A stretch of 21,633 bases of DNA, from positions 1-21,633 of the IMG/VR virus record IMGVR_UViG_3300027782_000414. One strand, given 5' to 3'. This document shows positions 1 through 7,073 of this stretch, in pieces. Source of the DNA: a virus. The notes beneath the pieces are model-generated. The model saw only the letters and a program-made list of their open reading frames with translations. It searched no databases and was not told the origin of the DNA. Both the position numbers and the translations under genes were made by a program. How positions within the stretch are numbered: the stretch's first letter is position 1; every line of letters begins with the position of its first letter.

Positions 1-188
1 CCACGCTCTTCTGCTTTCTTATAATCAAGACTACAAAAATTATTAATAGGATCCACAGGCACTTCTTGAAAGTACACACCAGTTTTGTGTTTCTCTACAT
101 CTTCATCTTTGATAATAGCTGCAGGCACATGTTTAAAAAGTTTCAGTGCTTGTTCTCTATTTGCAAAATCTATATCTACATCAGGCAT
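1..188 (-). CDS. DnaE-like (C-family polymerase) fragment, 3' end outside window
   Basis: The first 62 codons of a minus-strand gene that runs off the left edge. It starts MPDVDIDFANREQ, which resembles the PDxDIDF catalytic-palm motif of bacterial DNA polymerase III alpha (DnaE). The later part (TGVYFQEVPVDPINNFCSLDYKKAEER) recalls the region just before the conserved K-x-D-F-L segment of DnaE. T4-like marine phages carry short proteins of this type, far smaller than a full DnaE, so this is probably a stand-alone palm-like relic or an accessory protein, not the replicative polymerase. The start ATG (188-186) overlaps the stop of the upstream gene as TAATG, implying coupled translation. The DnaE resemblance is by motif only; the missing C-terminus prevents a check of the rest of the active site. 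Confidence 0.5.
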   Translation of the reverse strand, partial: MPDVDIDFANREQALKLFKHVPAAIIKDEDVEKHKTGVYFQEVPVDPINNFCSLDYKKAEER

Positions 189-394
189 TAGTTGTACTTC
201 CTTCGATTAGTTGCCGATCTTATTAACGCACCCTTTTCTCTATCAATAAATTCTAATATATCTAAAGTTAATTTGTAACCCTTGCTCTCTTGTGCAGGGT
301 TATTAACTTCTGGCAATATCACCTGACCAATAGAACCGTCTTCTTTGATCACTATAATAGAATCTCCCACTGCCACATCTATGCCTTCTTCCAT
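188..394 (-). CDS. Small conserved phage protein of unknown function (68 aa)
   Basis: A 68-residue protein with no recognised domain. The N-terminal half (MEEGIDVAVGDSIIVIKEDG) reads like a small beta-barrel with alternating hydrophobic residues; the C-terminal half (LTLDILEFIDREKGALIRSA) is probably helical and ends in a basic NRRKYN. An in-frame ATG lies further upstream at 451, but using it would put 47 bases inside the preceding gene and add a basic, unstructured leader, so I chose the ATG at 394-392, 10 bases after the preceding stop. Its stop overlaps the start of the next gene as TAATG. Its place in a run of replication genes suggests a role in DNA metabolism, but that is inference only. 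Confidence 0.6.
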   Translation of the reverse strand: MEEGIDVAVGDSIIVIKEDGSIGQVILPEVNNPAQESKGYKLTLDILEFIDREKGALIRSATNRRKYN

Positions 395-404
395 TGTAAC
401 TTTA

Positions 405-1091
405 TTACTCAATTTTGGCCTCCCGTGCTGTCTCTTGCACAAATAGAGCATCTGCCATATTGGTTTTAAATCTGTTTGACCAAAACTCTGGATTAATAAA
501 TCTTTGTACCATTTGTAATTGTTCGTCTGTAAATGATTTTAACATTTTTTTGCCAGCTGAACAACCAAGCACTAACCACGGAGATAATTTGCCTGTTTGT
601 ATATGTTGCACTGCTCTCGGAGTATTAACTAAACGAAAATAATCTGCCCATTGTACATTCTGTTCTTCTGCCCAGTCCATCATGGTTTGTATACTTCTTT
701 GTAGAGCAGCTTCCACTGGTTCTGTTTTAAGTGTATCAATAAGATAAGTTTCATAAAGATCATCTCTAGCCCAATTATCCAATTTAATTCTAGAACGTAC
801 CACATAATCGACATATTTTTCTGGATACAAAGGACTAACATGCATAATGTATCTGCCAAATTTTACAAAAGCATTGTAGTAGGCACTCTTACAAAAGTCC
901 TCATAGGTTTTTGGTTTTCCGTTGTTTTGATGCACTTGATAAAATCTTTGAAATACTAAGAAAGCATTCTGTACCCATTTCTCATTTTTTTGTAAATGTC
1001 GGCGTTTAGGTTCACACACGTGAACTTGTAGAGTTCTTTCTTTTGTAAAACTCTTGCCGCAAAACGTACAAGTATTAAGATTGCTTTCCAT
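405..1091 (-). CDS. Zinc-finger protein of unknown function (228 aa)
   Basis: Residues 8-26 hold a short zinc-binding motif, C8-x2-C11-x12-H24-x-C26, of the C2HC/C2H2 type. It is followed by a basic patch (PKRRHLQKNEK), which suggests nucleic-acid or protein binding. The rest is mixed alpha-helical with many aromatic residues and no catalytic motif I recognise. The position next to the clamp-loader-like gene suggests a DNA-replication accessory, but no function can be assigned. The gene overlaps the upstream gene by 17 bases, so the ATG at 1091 lies inside the end of that gene, as is common in this genome. The start is supported because the first Cys of the finger lies only eight residues in and no later start would keep it. 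Confidence 0.75.
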   Translation of the reverse strand: MESNLNTCTFCGKSFTKERTLQVHVCEPKRRHLQKNEKWVQNAFLVFQRFYQVHQNNGKPKTYEDFCKSAYYNAFVKFGRYIMHVSPLYPEKYVDYVVRSRIKLDNWARDDLYETYLIDTLKTEPVEAALQRSIQTMMDWAEEQNVQWADYFRLVNTPRAVQHIQTGKLSPWLVLGCSAGKKMLKSFTDEQLQMVQRFINPEFWSNRFKTNMADALFVQETAREAKIE

Positions 1092-1521
1092 GATCCTCTA
1101 GCAGTTGTTCTAGTTCGCTGTCGGTTATAATCTTATCCAGTGTTTCTAAATCCGATTGTTTAGTGTTAGGATAGATATCCATTAGAGTTTGTAAAGACTT
1201 GTTGGGAGTTTTCTTCATGGGTTTAATCCACGGATGAAACTGTTGTTTTAGTCCACCACACATGGAAGTTAACTGCCAGCAAAGTTTTTTATGCTTGCCA
1301 CTTAATGTAAAAAGATGTTTATTAACAAACTCATTAATCATTTCTACATAATGTTCTTGAAAAAATCTATCTCCTGATACAGCAGAAGCATAACGCATAA
1401 TCATATAAGGACTGTACAAAGATCTTTCATGATCGTCAATTCTATCGTAATAATCTTTGTTACGAAAGTCTATAGCTTTCATACCGTTTCTTAATTCAAA
1501 AAATTTCTTCTTTTCACTCAT
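1075..1521 (-). CDS. 62: Clamp-loader small subunit, gp62-like
   Basis: A 148-residue protein that I match to the small clamp-loader subunit of T4-like phages (gp62; 187 residues in T4, shorter in marine relatives). In T4, gp62 joins a gp44 tetramer to load the gp45 sliding clamp for gp43 DNA polymerase. The resemblance is overall: an N-terminal YSPYMIMRYASAV segment matching the Y-N-x-F-x-x-N-R region of marine gp62, a central W-rich segment (residues about 81-103) and a C-terminal helical end like that of marine gp62. There is no catalytic motif, as expected, since gp62 is not an ATPase. It overlaps the upstream 80-residue gene by 8 bases and the downstream zinc-finger gene by 17. gp44 is not adjacent, which lowers certainty. 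Confidence 0.6.
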   Translation of the reverse strand: MSEKKKFFELRNGMKAIDFRNKDYYDRIDDHERSLYSPYMIMRYASAVSGDRFFQEHYVEMINEFVNKHLFTLSGKHKKLCWQLTSMCGGLKQQFHPWIKPMKKTPNKSLQTLMDIYPNTKQSDLETLDKIITDSELEQLLEDHGKQS

Positions 1522-1756
1522 CTTCTTTCCATGTTAGTGCAAACACCGATGCGTGTTTGGGATTCTTAAAAGTTATTTCTATGTTTTTGCCTTTTAATTG
1601 GTAGCCTTGTATGCTTAATTTCTTTTTTTTAGCATGTTCCATAATCCAATTAATATAATGTCTATTCATTAACACAGGTATCTCTCGGTCTTGTTCGTCT
1701 GGAACCATAATAACCGGTGCTTCCATGCGAACCACATTGTCTTTTGTTTTTACCAT
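1514..1756 (-). CDS. Small unknown protein (80 aa)
   Basis: An 80-residue, compact, charged protein. The middle (MNRHYINWIMEHAKKKKLSIQGYQL) looks like an amphipathic helix ending in a basic run, followed by two beta-like strands (KNIEITFKN, ASVFALTWK). It is too short for RegA (about 120 residues), which often lies near gp62 in T4-like phages, and shares no clear RegA motif. It overlaps the upstream gene by 7 bases and the downstream gp62-like gene by 8, so it is embedded in a tightly coupled operon. An internal ATG at Met11 is a possible alternative start. Unknown function. Confidence 0.6.
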   Translation of the reverse strand: MVKTKDNVVRMEAPVIMVPDEQDREIPVLMNRHYINWIMEHAKKKKLSIQGYQLKGKNIEITFKNPKHASVFALTWKEDE

Positions 1757-2253
1757 ACTGCTCCATATTCTAGAAATTCTGATTGTCTAGATATGTCTTT
1801 AACAAAATAAGCACACGGGGGGTTGTCATCGTCTGTAAGAGGCACAGCTAATATCTGTCCTGATTTAATTTTAGGGAAATACCATTTAACTTCTTGATAT
1901 ATGTCCACAATGTCTACTTCAGCAAAAGAGGGTTTAGAATCTGATATTGGATTAAACATAAATGCATTGAATCCTCTGTCGTTCAAACTGGTCAGAGGCA
2001 ACACATGCAATTCTCCCTGCTCTGGATCTCCTATGATCATTTTCCAGTCTAAAGGCATTTTAATTTTATAAGGACCGATCTGTAACACTGCTGCTGGAGC
2101 ATTGAACGATTCTAAGAATATTAATGGTATAAAGAAATAATCTGGATCAGCTGGGTTAGAATTATCCAGCACTGCAAATCTTAATTTGTCGTCCACATAT
2201 TCTGGTATCTTTTCCAGTACGTATGTTTTATTTTCTAATGTAAGGATTTTCAT
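1750..2253 (-). CDS. Conserved phage protein of unknown function (167 aa)
   Basis: A 167-residue, beta-rich acidic protein with no signal peptide or membrane segment. Hydrophobic strands alternate with acidic turns (LDNSNPADPDYFFIPLIFLE, LTDDDNPPCAYFVKDI). I recognise no catalytic motif. Proteins of this type follow uvsW in T4-like marine phages, and here the start lies 26 bases inside the end of uvsW, so the two are translated together. A link with recombination or replication is therefore likely but unproven. It does not resemble the gp45 sliding clamp in length (about 225 residues) or in repeat structure. Confidence 0.6.
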   Translation of the reverse strand: MKILTLENKTYVLEKIPEYVDDKLRFAVLDNSNPADPDYFFIPLIFLESFNAPAAVLQIGPYKIKMPLDWKMIIGDPEQGELHVLPLTSLNDRGFNAFMFNPISDSKPSFAEVDIVDIYQEVKWYFPKIKSGQILAVPLTDDDNPPCAYFVKDISRQSEFLEYGAVW

Positions 2254-3697
2254 AATCTATCTTTTCTATATTATACGGATAATTGGCCTCTTTGTAAAAC
2301 TTTTTTCTTTGTCCTAAGTGTCTTTTTGCAAATTTACAACTGGAAGTTATGTCCCAAATGTTAACGTGATCTTTATCTTCTGCTTTTCTAATACCTCTGC
2401 CGATGCTCTGTATCACACGCACAAAACTCTTACCAGGTTCTATTAATACCAAATTAAAGATTCTAGGTATGTTTATTCCCACAGCAGCCACACCATAGGT
2501 AGCAATAATAACTTTGTGTTGTGCTATAGAAACTTCGTCGTAGTGTTCTTTTCTTTCAGTATTCTTTGTAGAGCCAGATATAAACACACTGTCTGGTATT
2601 TTCTTTTCTAACAACTCACCAGCAGATATTCTATCCACTAGAATCATTGTATTGCCTGTTGTTGCAATATCTTCTATAGTTTTTGCAATCCACGACATTC
2701 TAGTTTCATCGGTAGTTAACCATTTTAATTCTTCTTGATAATTTTTAAATTCTGGATGATCCTGTGTTTGTAACACATTAACATTACATTGTGCTAATAC
2801 TCCTTTGTCTTGTAATTCCTTGGCTGCTATCCGGTTAGTCACTTCTCCTATGCTGCATTTTAATCCAAAAAATTCATAATCGGCTTTCGGCACTGTGCCT
2901 GTAAGTCCCCAACGTATACCACATCGGGCAAACGGCCCTGTTAACATTCTTTTTAACACATCTGCTTTCGCCATGTGTACCTCATCTACTATTATAGTAT
3001 TGATATTTTCTATGGCTTCTAAGAATGCTGTGGTTTCATCATCACGACTTTTCTTTTCTAACACATTCAATGATTGCCAAGTAGCAATAGTGTTCTGTCG
3101 ACCCAATTCTTTTCTATCACCATAGTATACTCCCACATCTAAATTACAGGCTAGGAAATCATCTTCCGTTTGTGTAACCAAACTTTTATTGGGTACAATG
3201 GTTAGAGTACGTCCATAGTTCTCAACCAATTTACATAGAGCTGCTGTGATAATGGTCTTGCCTGCTCCTGTGGCAATCTCTTGAATACACTGAGGATTCT
3301 CTAGGAACTTGTTTATAGTTTCCACCTGATAATCTCTCAATAGTATAGATTGTCCAGCATTAGGATGATTTTTGGGCCAGTTAATATCTGATAGATAATT
3401 TTGATCTATTAATTTAAATTCAAAGTTGTGAGGAGTTCTTTGATCTTCTAATTCTACATACACTCCAGCGTCTTCCAATATAGGTAATATTTGTCCAACT
3501 AGAGCTAGGTAGGTATTGCCGCCCAATCCAAAGAAGCTGACTTTGCCATCCCATCTGCCAAGTTTTACTGCTGGTAGATGTCGAGCATATGGTATTTCAA
3601 ATTTAAATTTATTACTGAGATGTTTTCTATGTTCTAGAGAAAGATTTTCAAATTTGACGTTTACTTCGTCTCGAATTACCAGTTTACATGAACTCAT
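2228..3697 (-). CDS. uvsW: UvsW-type SF2 DNA helicase
   Basis: A 489-residue superfamily-2 helicase, close to T4 UvsW (about 500). Motifs in order: RDYQ at 121-124 (Q-like), Walker A ATGAGKT at 142-148, DEVH (motif II) at 238-241, LTGT (motif III) at 265-268, and QSIGRGIR (motif VI) at 430-437 with the arginine finger. The first 110 residues match the small N-terminal DNA-binding domain of UvsW, including the KLGRWDGKVSFF segment. In T4, UvsW unwinds branched DNA and R-loops, regresses forks and helps switch from origin- to recombination-dependent replication. The start overlaps the stop of the upstream HARP-like gene as ATGA, so the two products are probably made in fixed proportion. Confidence 0.92.
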   Translation of the reverse strand: MSSCKLVIRDEVNVKFENLSLEHRKHLSNKFKFEIPYARHLPAVKLGRWDGKVSFFGLGGNTYLALVGQILPILEDAGVYVELEDQRTPHNFEFKLIDQNYLSDINWPKNHPNAGQSILLRDYQVETINKFLENPQCIQEIATGAGKTIITAALCKLVENYGRTLTIVPNKSLVTQTEDDFLACNLDVGVYYGDRKELGRQNTIATWQSLNVLEKKSRDDETTAFLEAIENINTIIVDEVHMAKADVLKRMLTGPFARCGIRWGLTGTVPKADYEFFGLKCSIGEVTNRIAAKELQDKGVLAQCNVNVLQTQDHPEFKNYQEELKWLTTDETRMSWIAKTIEDIATTGNTMILVDRISAGELLEKKIPDSVFISGSTKNTERKEHYDEVSIAQHKVIIATYGVAAVGINIPRIFNLVLIEPGKSFVRVIQSIGRGIRKAEDKDHVNIWDITSSCKFAKRHLGQRKKFYKEANYPYNIEKIDYENPYIRK

Positions 3698-5028
3698 ATA
3701 GATTGCATTGTGTCAGATGGTTTCTGACTCATATAATACAATCTTTTTGGCAAATTTTCAACCAACTTATCTAACGTATTAGTAGACATAGGCCAGCTGG
3801 GATAATCCTGTAGCATGAATGCTATCTTGGGTTTAATACCGGATTTTAAAAGAGTTCTTGGTATTTTGTTTCTAACAAATATAATTTTTGTTGCTGAAGT
3901 AATTTTACGATTGTCAGCACTTAGATCATAGAGTTTTTTCCAATCGTTATATATTTTTGCTCGTTCTTCCATAGGAGTATCTACACCATAAAAGAAATCA
4001 GGAGATGGAAACTGCTCTACTTCAGGATTGGGATCAATGTTTATAGGACGATCAAATTCAAAACCAAAAGCGATATTATCTTTAGATATACCCACAGATT
4101 CAAATGCTTCCAACCATTCACGAATTGTAACAATCTCTTCTTTGGATTGTATCTCTCCGCTAAATGGGCAAAGTGCTGGCAAATCGTTCAGTGCTATAAC
4201 TGCTTCCAACAGTGTTTTTTTATCATAAACTTTTCTATCCACATACAGATTAGTATCCGATGCATAAGCTATTTTTTCTGCTAGAGTTGTAGCGGGTGCG
4301 GAATTATTTCTAACGTAAGTAATACAGAATTGTTTTAATTGGTCTCTCTGTTGAAGATATGAGAGCGATTGACAGTGTTCTTGCCAATACTCTGTCAGTG
4401 ATTCAGAAGCATTGATTAATCTTATAGAATTGTTATCTATATCAGCAACAACAGGTAGATATTTCTTTTTTTCTTGTTTAATTTCGTCGTAGTCTTTTAA
4501 TATTTTTGTGTTGAGTATTTTAAAATCATATCTCACAGCTATCAGTGCAGCATAGTAAGACACTGTGTCGGTGTAATTCATAGTCCATTTTTTGGTTTCT
4601 CCGTCATACAGCATAGGAACCAGCCCTTGCGTTTTCTTTTTAAGGCATCTTATCAATGCAATAAACTTTTCATTGTAAGGAAATCTCATTTCTAGAACTT
4701 CTCTACCATCCTCGGCTGCAAAAACATCTATACTCTTTTCAAAACTGATTGTTCTAAATGGTTGATCATAACGTGGATTGTTTATTAATTCATCCGTATC
4801 AAATCCAAATTTATCTACTAAAGTTTTATATCTCTTTAAGAACATCCTAGCTAGGTTGGCCTGTTTCTCAGTCCAAGCATAAGGAGCATCTGCAAGACTT
4901 TGTATAGTTTTAAAATCTTTATCATGCACCCCAGAATTCTGAAAAACACCTCCAGTATTATAGGCCAGTATTCTAAGAGCAGCCTCCATGGATTCTATCT
5001 TACGAAGCGGTGTGTTTGAATTTGTCAT
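3694..5028 (-). CDS. HARP-like domain protein paired with UvsW (444 aa)
   Basis: A large protein without a recognised enzyme active site. Residues about 111-172 (the MRFPYNEKFIALIRCLK segment, then YDGETKKWTMNY and a YYAALIAVRYDF tail) follow the pattern of the HARP domain of SMARCAL1/HepA-type annealing helicases: a strand, a helix, then Y-D-x-x-x-K-x-W. I see no Walker A or DExx motif, so it is not itself a helicase. It sits directly before uvsW with an ATGA overlap, which suggests a DNA-structure-binding partner for UvsW; this is inference. I chose the ATG at 5028-5026, not the in-frame ATG at 5055, because the -10 element at 5044-5049 falls between them and any transcript from that promoter would start after the longer reading frame's first codon. 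Confidence 0.65.
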   Translation of the reverse strand: MTNSNTPLRKIESMEAALRILAYNTGGVFQNSGVHDKDFKTIQSLADAPYAWTEKQANLARMFLKRYKTLVDKFGFDTDELINNPRYDQPFRTISFEKSIDVFAAEDGREVLEMRFPYNEKFIALIRCLKKKTQGLVPMLYDGETKKWTMNYTDTVSYYAALIAVRYDFKILNTKILKDYDEIKQEKKKYLPVVADIDNNSIRLINASESLTEYWQEHCQSLSYLQQRDQLKQFCITYVRNNSAPATTLAEKIAYASDTNLYVDRKVYDKKTLLEAVIALNDLPALCPFSGEIQSKEEIVTIREWLEAFESVGISKDNIAFGFEFDRPINIDPNPEVEQFPSPDFFYGVDTPMEERAKIYNDWKKLYDLSADNRKITSATKIIFVRNKIPRTLLKSGIKPKIAFMLQDYPSWPMSTNTLDKLVENLPKRLYYMSQKPSDTMQSI

Positions 5029-5051
5029 TTTTAAGATAATTACAGTATAGC
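5022..5051 (+). promoter_or_regulatory. Possible weak promoter for the sprT-like gene
   Basis: On the plus strand, TTGTCA (5022-5027) and TATAGC (5046-5051) are 18 bases apart and overlap the stronger minus-strand promoter. The -10 matches at four of six positions. A promoter is needed somewhere here, because the sprT-like gene is alone on its strand, but this exact assignment is tentative. Confidence 0.3.
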
Positions 5052-5071
5052 ACAAAGGACGAAAAAGTCAA
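5044..5071 (-). promoter_or_regulatory. Sigma70-type promoter for the uvsW/gp62 operon
   Basis: On the minus strand, TTGACT (5071-5066) is followed after 16 bases by TATACT (5049-5044), with TGC just before it as an extended -10. Predicted transcription starts near 5037, only about 9 bases before the ATG at 5028. This is a host-type early promoter, placed in one of the few real gaps of the window. Confidence 0.7.
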
Positions 5072-5087
5072 CAGTGTTGGAGCTTTT

Positions 5088-5492
5088 ATGAGAAGGAAAA
5101 GAGCAATAAAATTAAGACGTAAAATACAAGTGGAAACACTTAATGATCGAGGTCCTTATCTTACCAGTAGACGTGCTATAGATCTTTGGTTTCGTTATAT
5201 CAATCGAGCAGTGTTTGATAACCGATTGCCCGATTTTGACAAAATTATAATCAAAAAATGGTTGAAGCAGGCAATGGGGCAGGTGTGTGCATATCCAGAT
5301 ATTAATCCCACAAGATTTGAATTAGAAATGCTAAAAAAATATAAAACCAAGAGAGATTTTATAGAGACACTAGCACACGAAATGATTCATTTATACCAAA
5401 TGAAATTAAAGAAAGATAGCGGCAATCACAACAGTATATTCTATAGTTTTAGACCAAGATTTAAATTTATTGGTTTAGGACTTTCTTTGTAA
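5088..5492 (+). CDS. SprT-like zinc metalloprotease domain protein
   Basis: A 134-residue protein with the zincin motif HEMIH at residues 97-101 and a third ligand at His114 in GNHNSIF, the spacing seen in SprT/Spartan-type proteases. The N-terminus is very basic (MRRKRAIKLRRK), fitting a DNA-associated protein. Cellular Spartan cleaves proteins crosslinked to DNA; the role of the short phage versions is unknown, though DNA repair or removal of bound host proteins are natural guesses. A GGAG ribosome-binding site lies at 5079-5082, six bases before the ATG. It is the only gene between 1 and 12632 read left to right, and its last 26 bases are antisense to the end of the next gene. The C-terminal zinc ribbon found in some SprT proteins is absent. 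Confidence 0.85.
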   Translation: MRRKRAIKLRRKIQVETLNDRGPYLTSRRAIDLWFRYINRAVFDNRLPDFDKIIIKKWLKQAMGQVCAYPDINPTRFELEMLKKYKTKRDFIETLAHEMIHLYQMKLKKDSGNHNSIFYSFRPRFKFIGLGLSL

Positions 5493-6204
5493 ATTCCTCG
5501 TAAGTCATTAATTGAGTATTTTTTAAATCAGTACCACTCTGTAGATGATGCATTGGCAATGTGGGATTGTTATGTACAATTGTAAATCGACAATACGGTC
5601 TTTGTTTTATTAAGGTTCTAAATTGTTGTAACCAAGCATCAAAAATAACATCGCTGTTTCTTTCTCCATAAAATTCTGTGTCTTGATAGATATTATTAAG
5701 TTTACCTTTGCCATATTCTTGAAAATCAAAACCTATAAGATATATGTTTTTATGTCCGTGTACACAGGCTGTCCACATGGCTTGTTGACCGGATACCCAA
5801 TAAGGATTATTAGGTATAAGATTTATTTTTCCAGGATATCGATTAACTTCTAGAGAAGGAGCATAGCATATACATTTTTCATAAACTCGATCCTCTACTA
5901 TACCTTTAGTAATCTTAGAATCAACCATGAAAAGATAATCAGGTACAAAATCTCTATAGAGAGCATTACATCCATATGTTTGTCCAGATGCTTTTAAGAG
6001 AGTTAAATTAAATCCTTTTCTAGATGGGCCGTTACCAATTATATAAGCATTACCCTTAGACACAGCTTTAACTTGATCTTCATAGAATGTAGTTTCTTGT
6101 ATTTTTTTACCGCCCTTGATTGTTATTTTTGTTATTATTGTTTCTCCAGTGTATGGCTGCCACTCGATGGGTTTAATATCTTCTAATCTACCGATAATCT
6201 TCAT
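5467..6204 (-). CDS. DUF115/GT42-like protein, putative sugar transferase
   Basis: A 245-residue protein with a Rossmann-like N-terminus, AYIIGNGPS at 53-61, then a GCNALYRDF segment (78-86), a YLFMVD segment (90-95) and IYLIGFDF (154-161). The G-N-G-P-S plus G-F-D-F pair is typical of the DUF115 (MptE-like) family and of GT42 sialyltransferases, whose members act on sugar nucleotides or pterins. No membrane segment is visible. It is the last gene of the leftward carbohydrate block and overlaps the preceding putative glycosyltransferase as ATGA, which favours a glycan-related role. Donor and acceptor are unknown. Its end overlaps the opposite-strand sprT-like gene by 26 bases. Confidence 0.65.
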   Translation of the reverse strand: MKIIGRLEDIKPIEWQPYTGETIITKITIKGGKKIQETTFYEDQVKAVSKGNAYIIGNGPSRKGFNLTLLKASGQTYGCNALYRDFVPDYLFMVDSKITKGIVEDRVYEKCICYAPSLEVNRYPGKINLIPNNPYWVSGQQAMWTACVHGHKNIYLIGFDFQEYGKGKLNNIYQDTEFYGERNSDVIFDAWLQQFRTLIKQRPYCRFTIVHNNPTLPMHHLQSGTDLKNTQLMTYEEFTKKVLNQ

Positions 6205-7073
6205 TTAATATATTTCTCCTCAAGTCTTTGTCTTATTCTTTGCCATGGCAAGCCTTCTCGTATCTCTGGCACTGTCCATTCAGTATAAGCTAATTTATTT
6301 GCCCATTGCTGACGTTCAGGCATAACAGGATTTTCAATTGTTGTTAAAGAATGATTTCCTACGTCATAGCATAGGCTTGATTCACTTACAAATACAGGTA
6401 TACCGTTGATAACAGATTCCATTGCTGGATTAGAAGAATGATTAATTACTGCCCATGAAGAATTTAAAGTTTTTTTAAAATCTGTATCATCGTAGGTACT
6501 CTTATCTCTCTGTGGTTGTCCTATTTTAACATCTGTATATTTTTTTTCATTAAAATCAAATATATTTCTAGGATGTGGTCTTATTAATATAGGACGACTA
6601 CTATACTTTCTAATTTCAATTATTTGTTGCTCAATCCAGTCTGCCATGGTTGGTTTGCCTCTCCACTGATGACTGGTGTCATGTTGTCCACATACTATTA
6701 TAGTATCTCCGTTTTGTTTCCATGGTTTCATTTCTATATTAAACTTGGGCCAACGTTGAGCATCAAAATTATCATTTGCAAAGTCAGCATCTCTATTAAT
6801 TCCATTAATGCCCATCTTCCATGTGCTGTTTCTTTTAAGTCCTCCTACCTCCATTACCACAACAGGTTTTTTTCTTTCTTGAAAATTATTCCATATTTTT
6901 CTATTGGCAGACATTCTGCCAGACCATAACACAGACCAAATAACAGCAACATCACAATCTTCGTCTTTGTTAATAGATATTTTTTCTCCTTTTGCTCGTA
7001 GATGTTCTATGAAAGCAGCAAACACAGGCCTGCTATTAATGCTACCATTCTCTGGAAATACTGCTATTTTCAT
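6201..7073 (-). CDS. KpsS/RPHP-type putative glycosyltransferase, paralogue A
   Basis: A 290-residue protein with the features of capsule-export/Kdo-transferase-like (KpsS/KpsC) and CDP-glycerol transferase-like GT-B proteins: an IIVCGQHD strand mid-protein, RPILIRPHPRN, and a later AVINHSSNPAMESVINGIPVF that matches the sugar-nucleotide-binding N-S-x-x-x-E-x-x-x-x-G-x-P pattern. The C-terminus carries a WANKLAYTEWTVPEIREG tail shared with three other proteins here (9711-10694, 10684-11499, 12633-13445). I chose the ATG at 7073-7071, which overlaps the previous stop as ATGA and gives an N-terminus (MKIAVFPENG) like those of its neighbours; the ATG at 7115 would lie well inside the upstream gene. 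Donor and acceptor are unknown. Confidence 0.7.
   Translation of the reverse strand: MKIAVFPENGSINSRPVFAAFIEHLRAKGEKISINKDEDCDVAVIWSVLWSGRMSANRKIWNNFQERKKPVVVMEVGGLKRNSTWKMGINGINRDADFANDNFDAQRWPKFNIEMKPWKQNGDTIIVCGQHDTSHQWRGKPTMADWIEQQIIEIRKYSSRPILIRPHPRNIFDFNEKKYTDVKIGQPQRDKSTYDDTDFKKTLNSSWAVINHSSNPAMESVINGIPVFVSESSLCYDVGNHSLTTIENPVMPERQQWANKLAYTEWTVPEIREGLPWQRIRQRLEEKYIK

Noticed and set aside
1514-1756. RegA translational repressor
   Set aside because: At 80 residues it is too short and lacks recognisable RegA sequence, despite the suitable neighbourhood.
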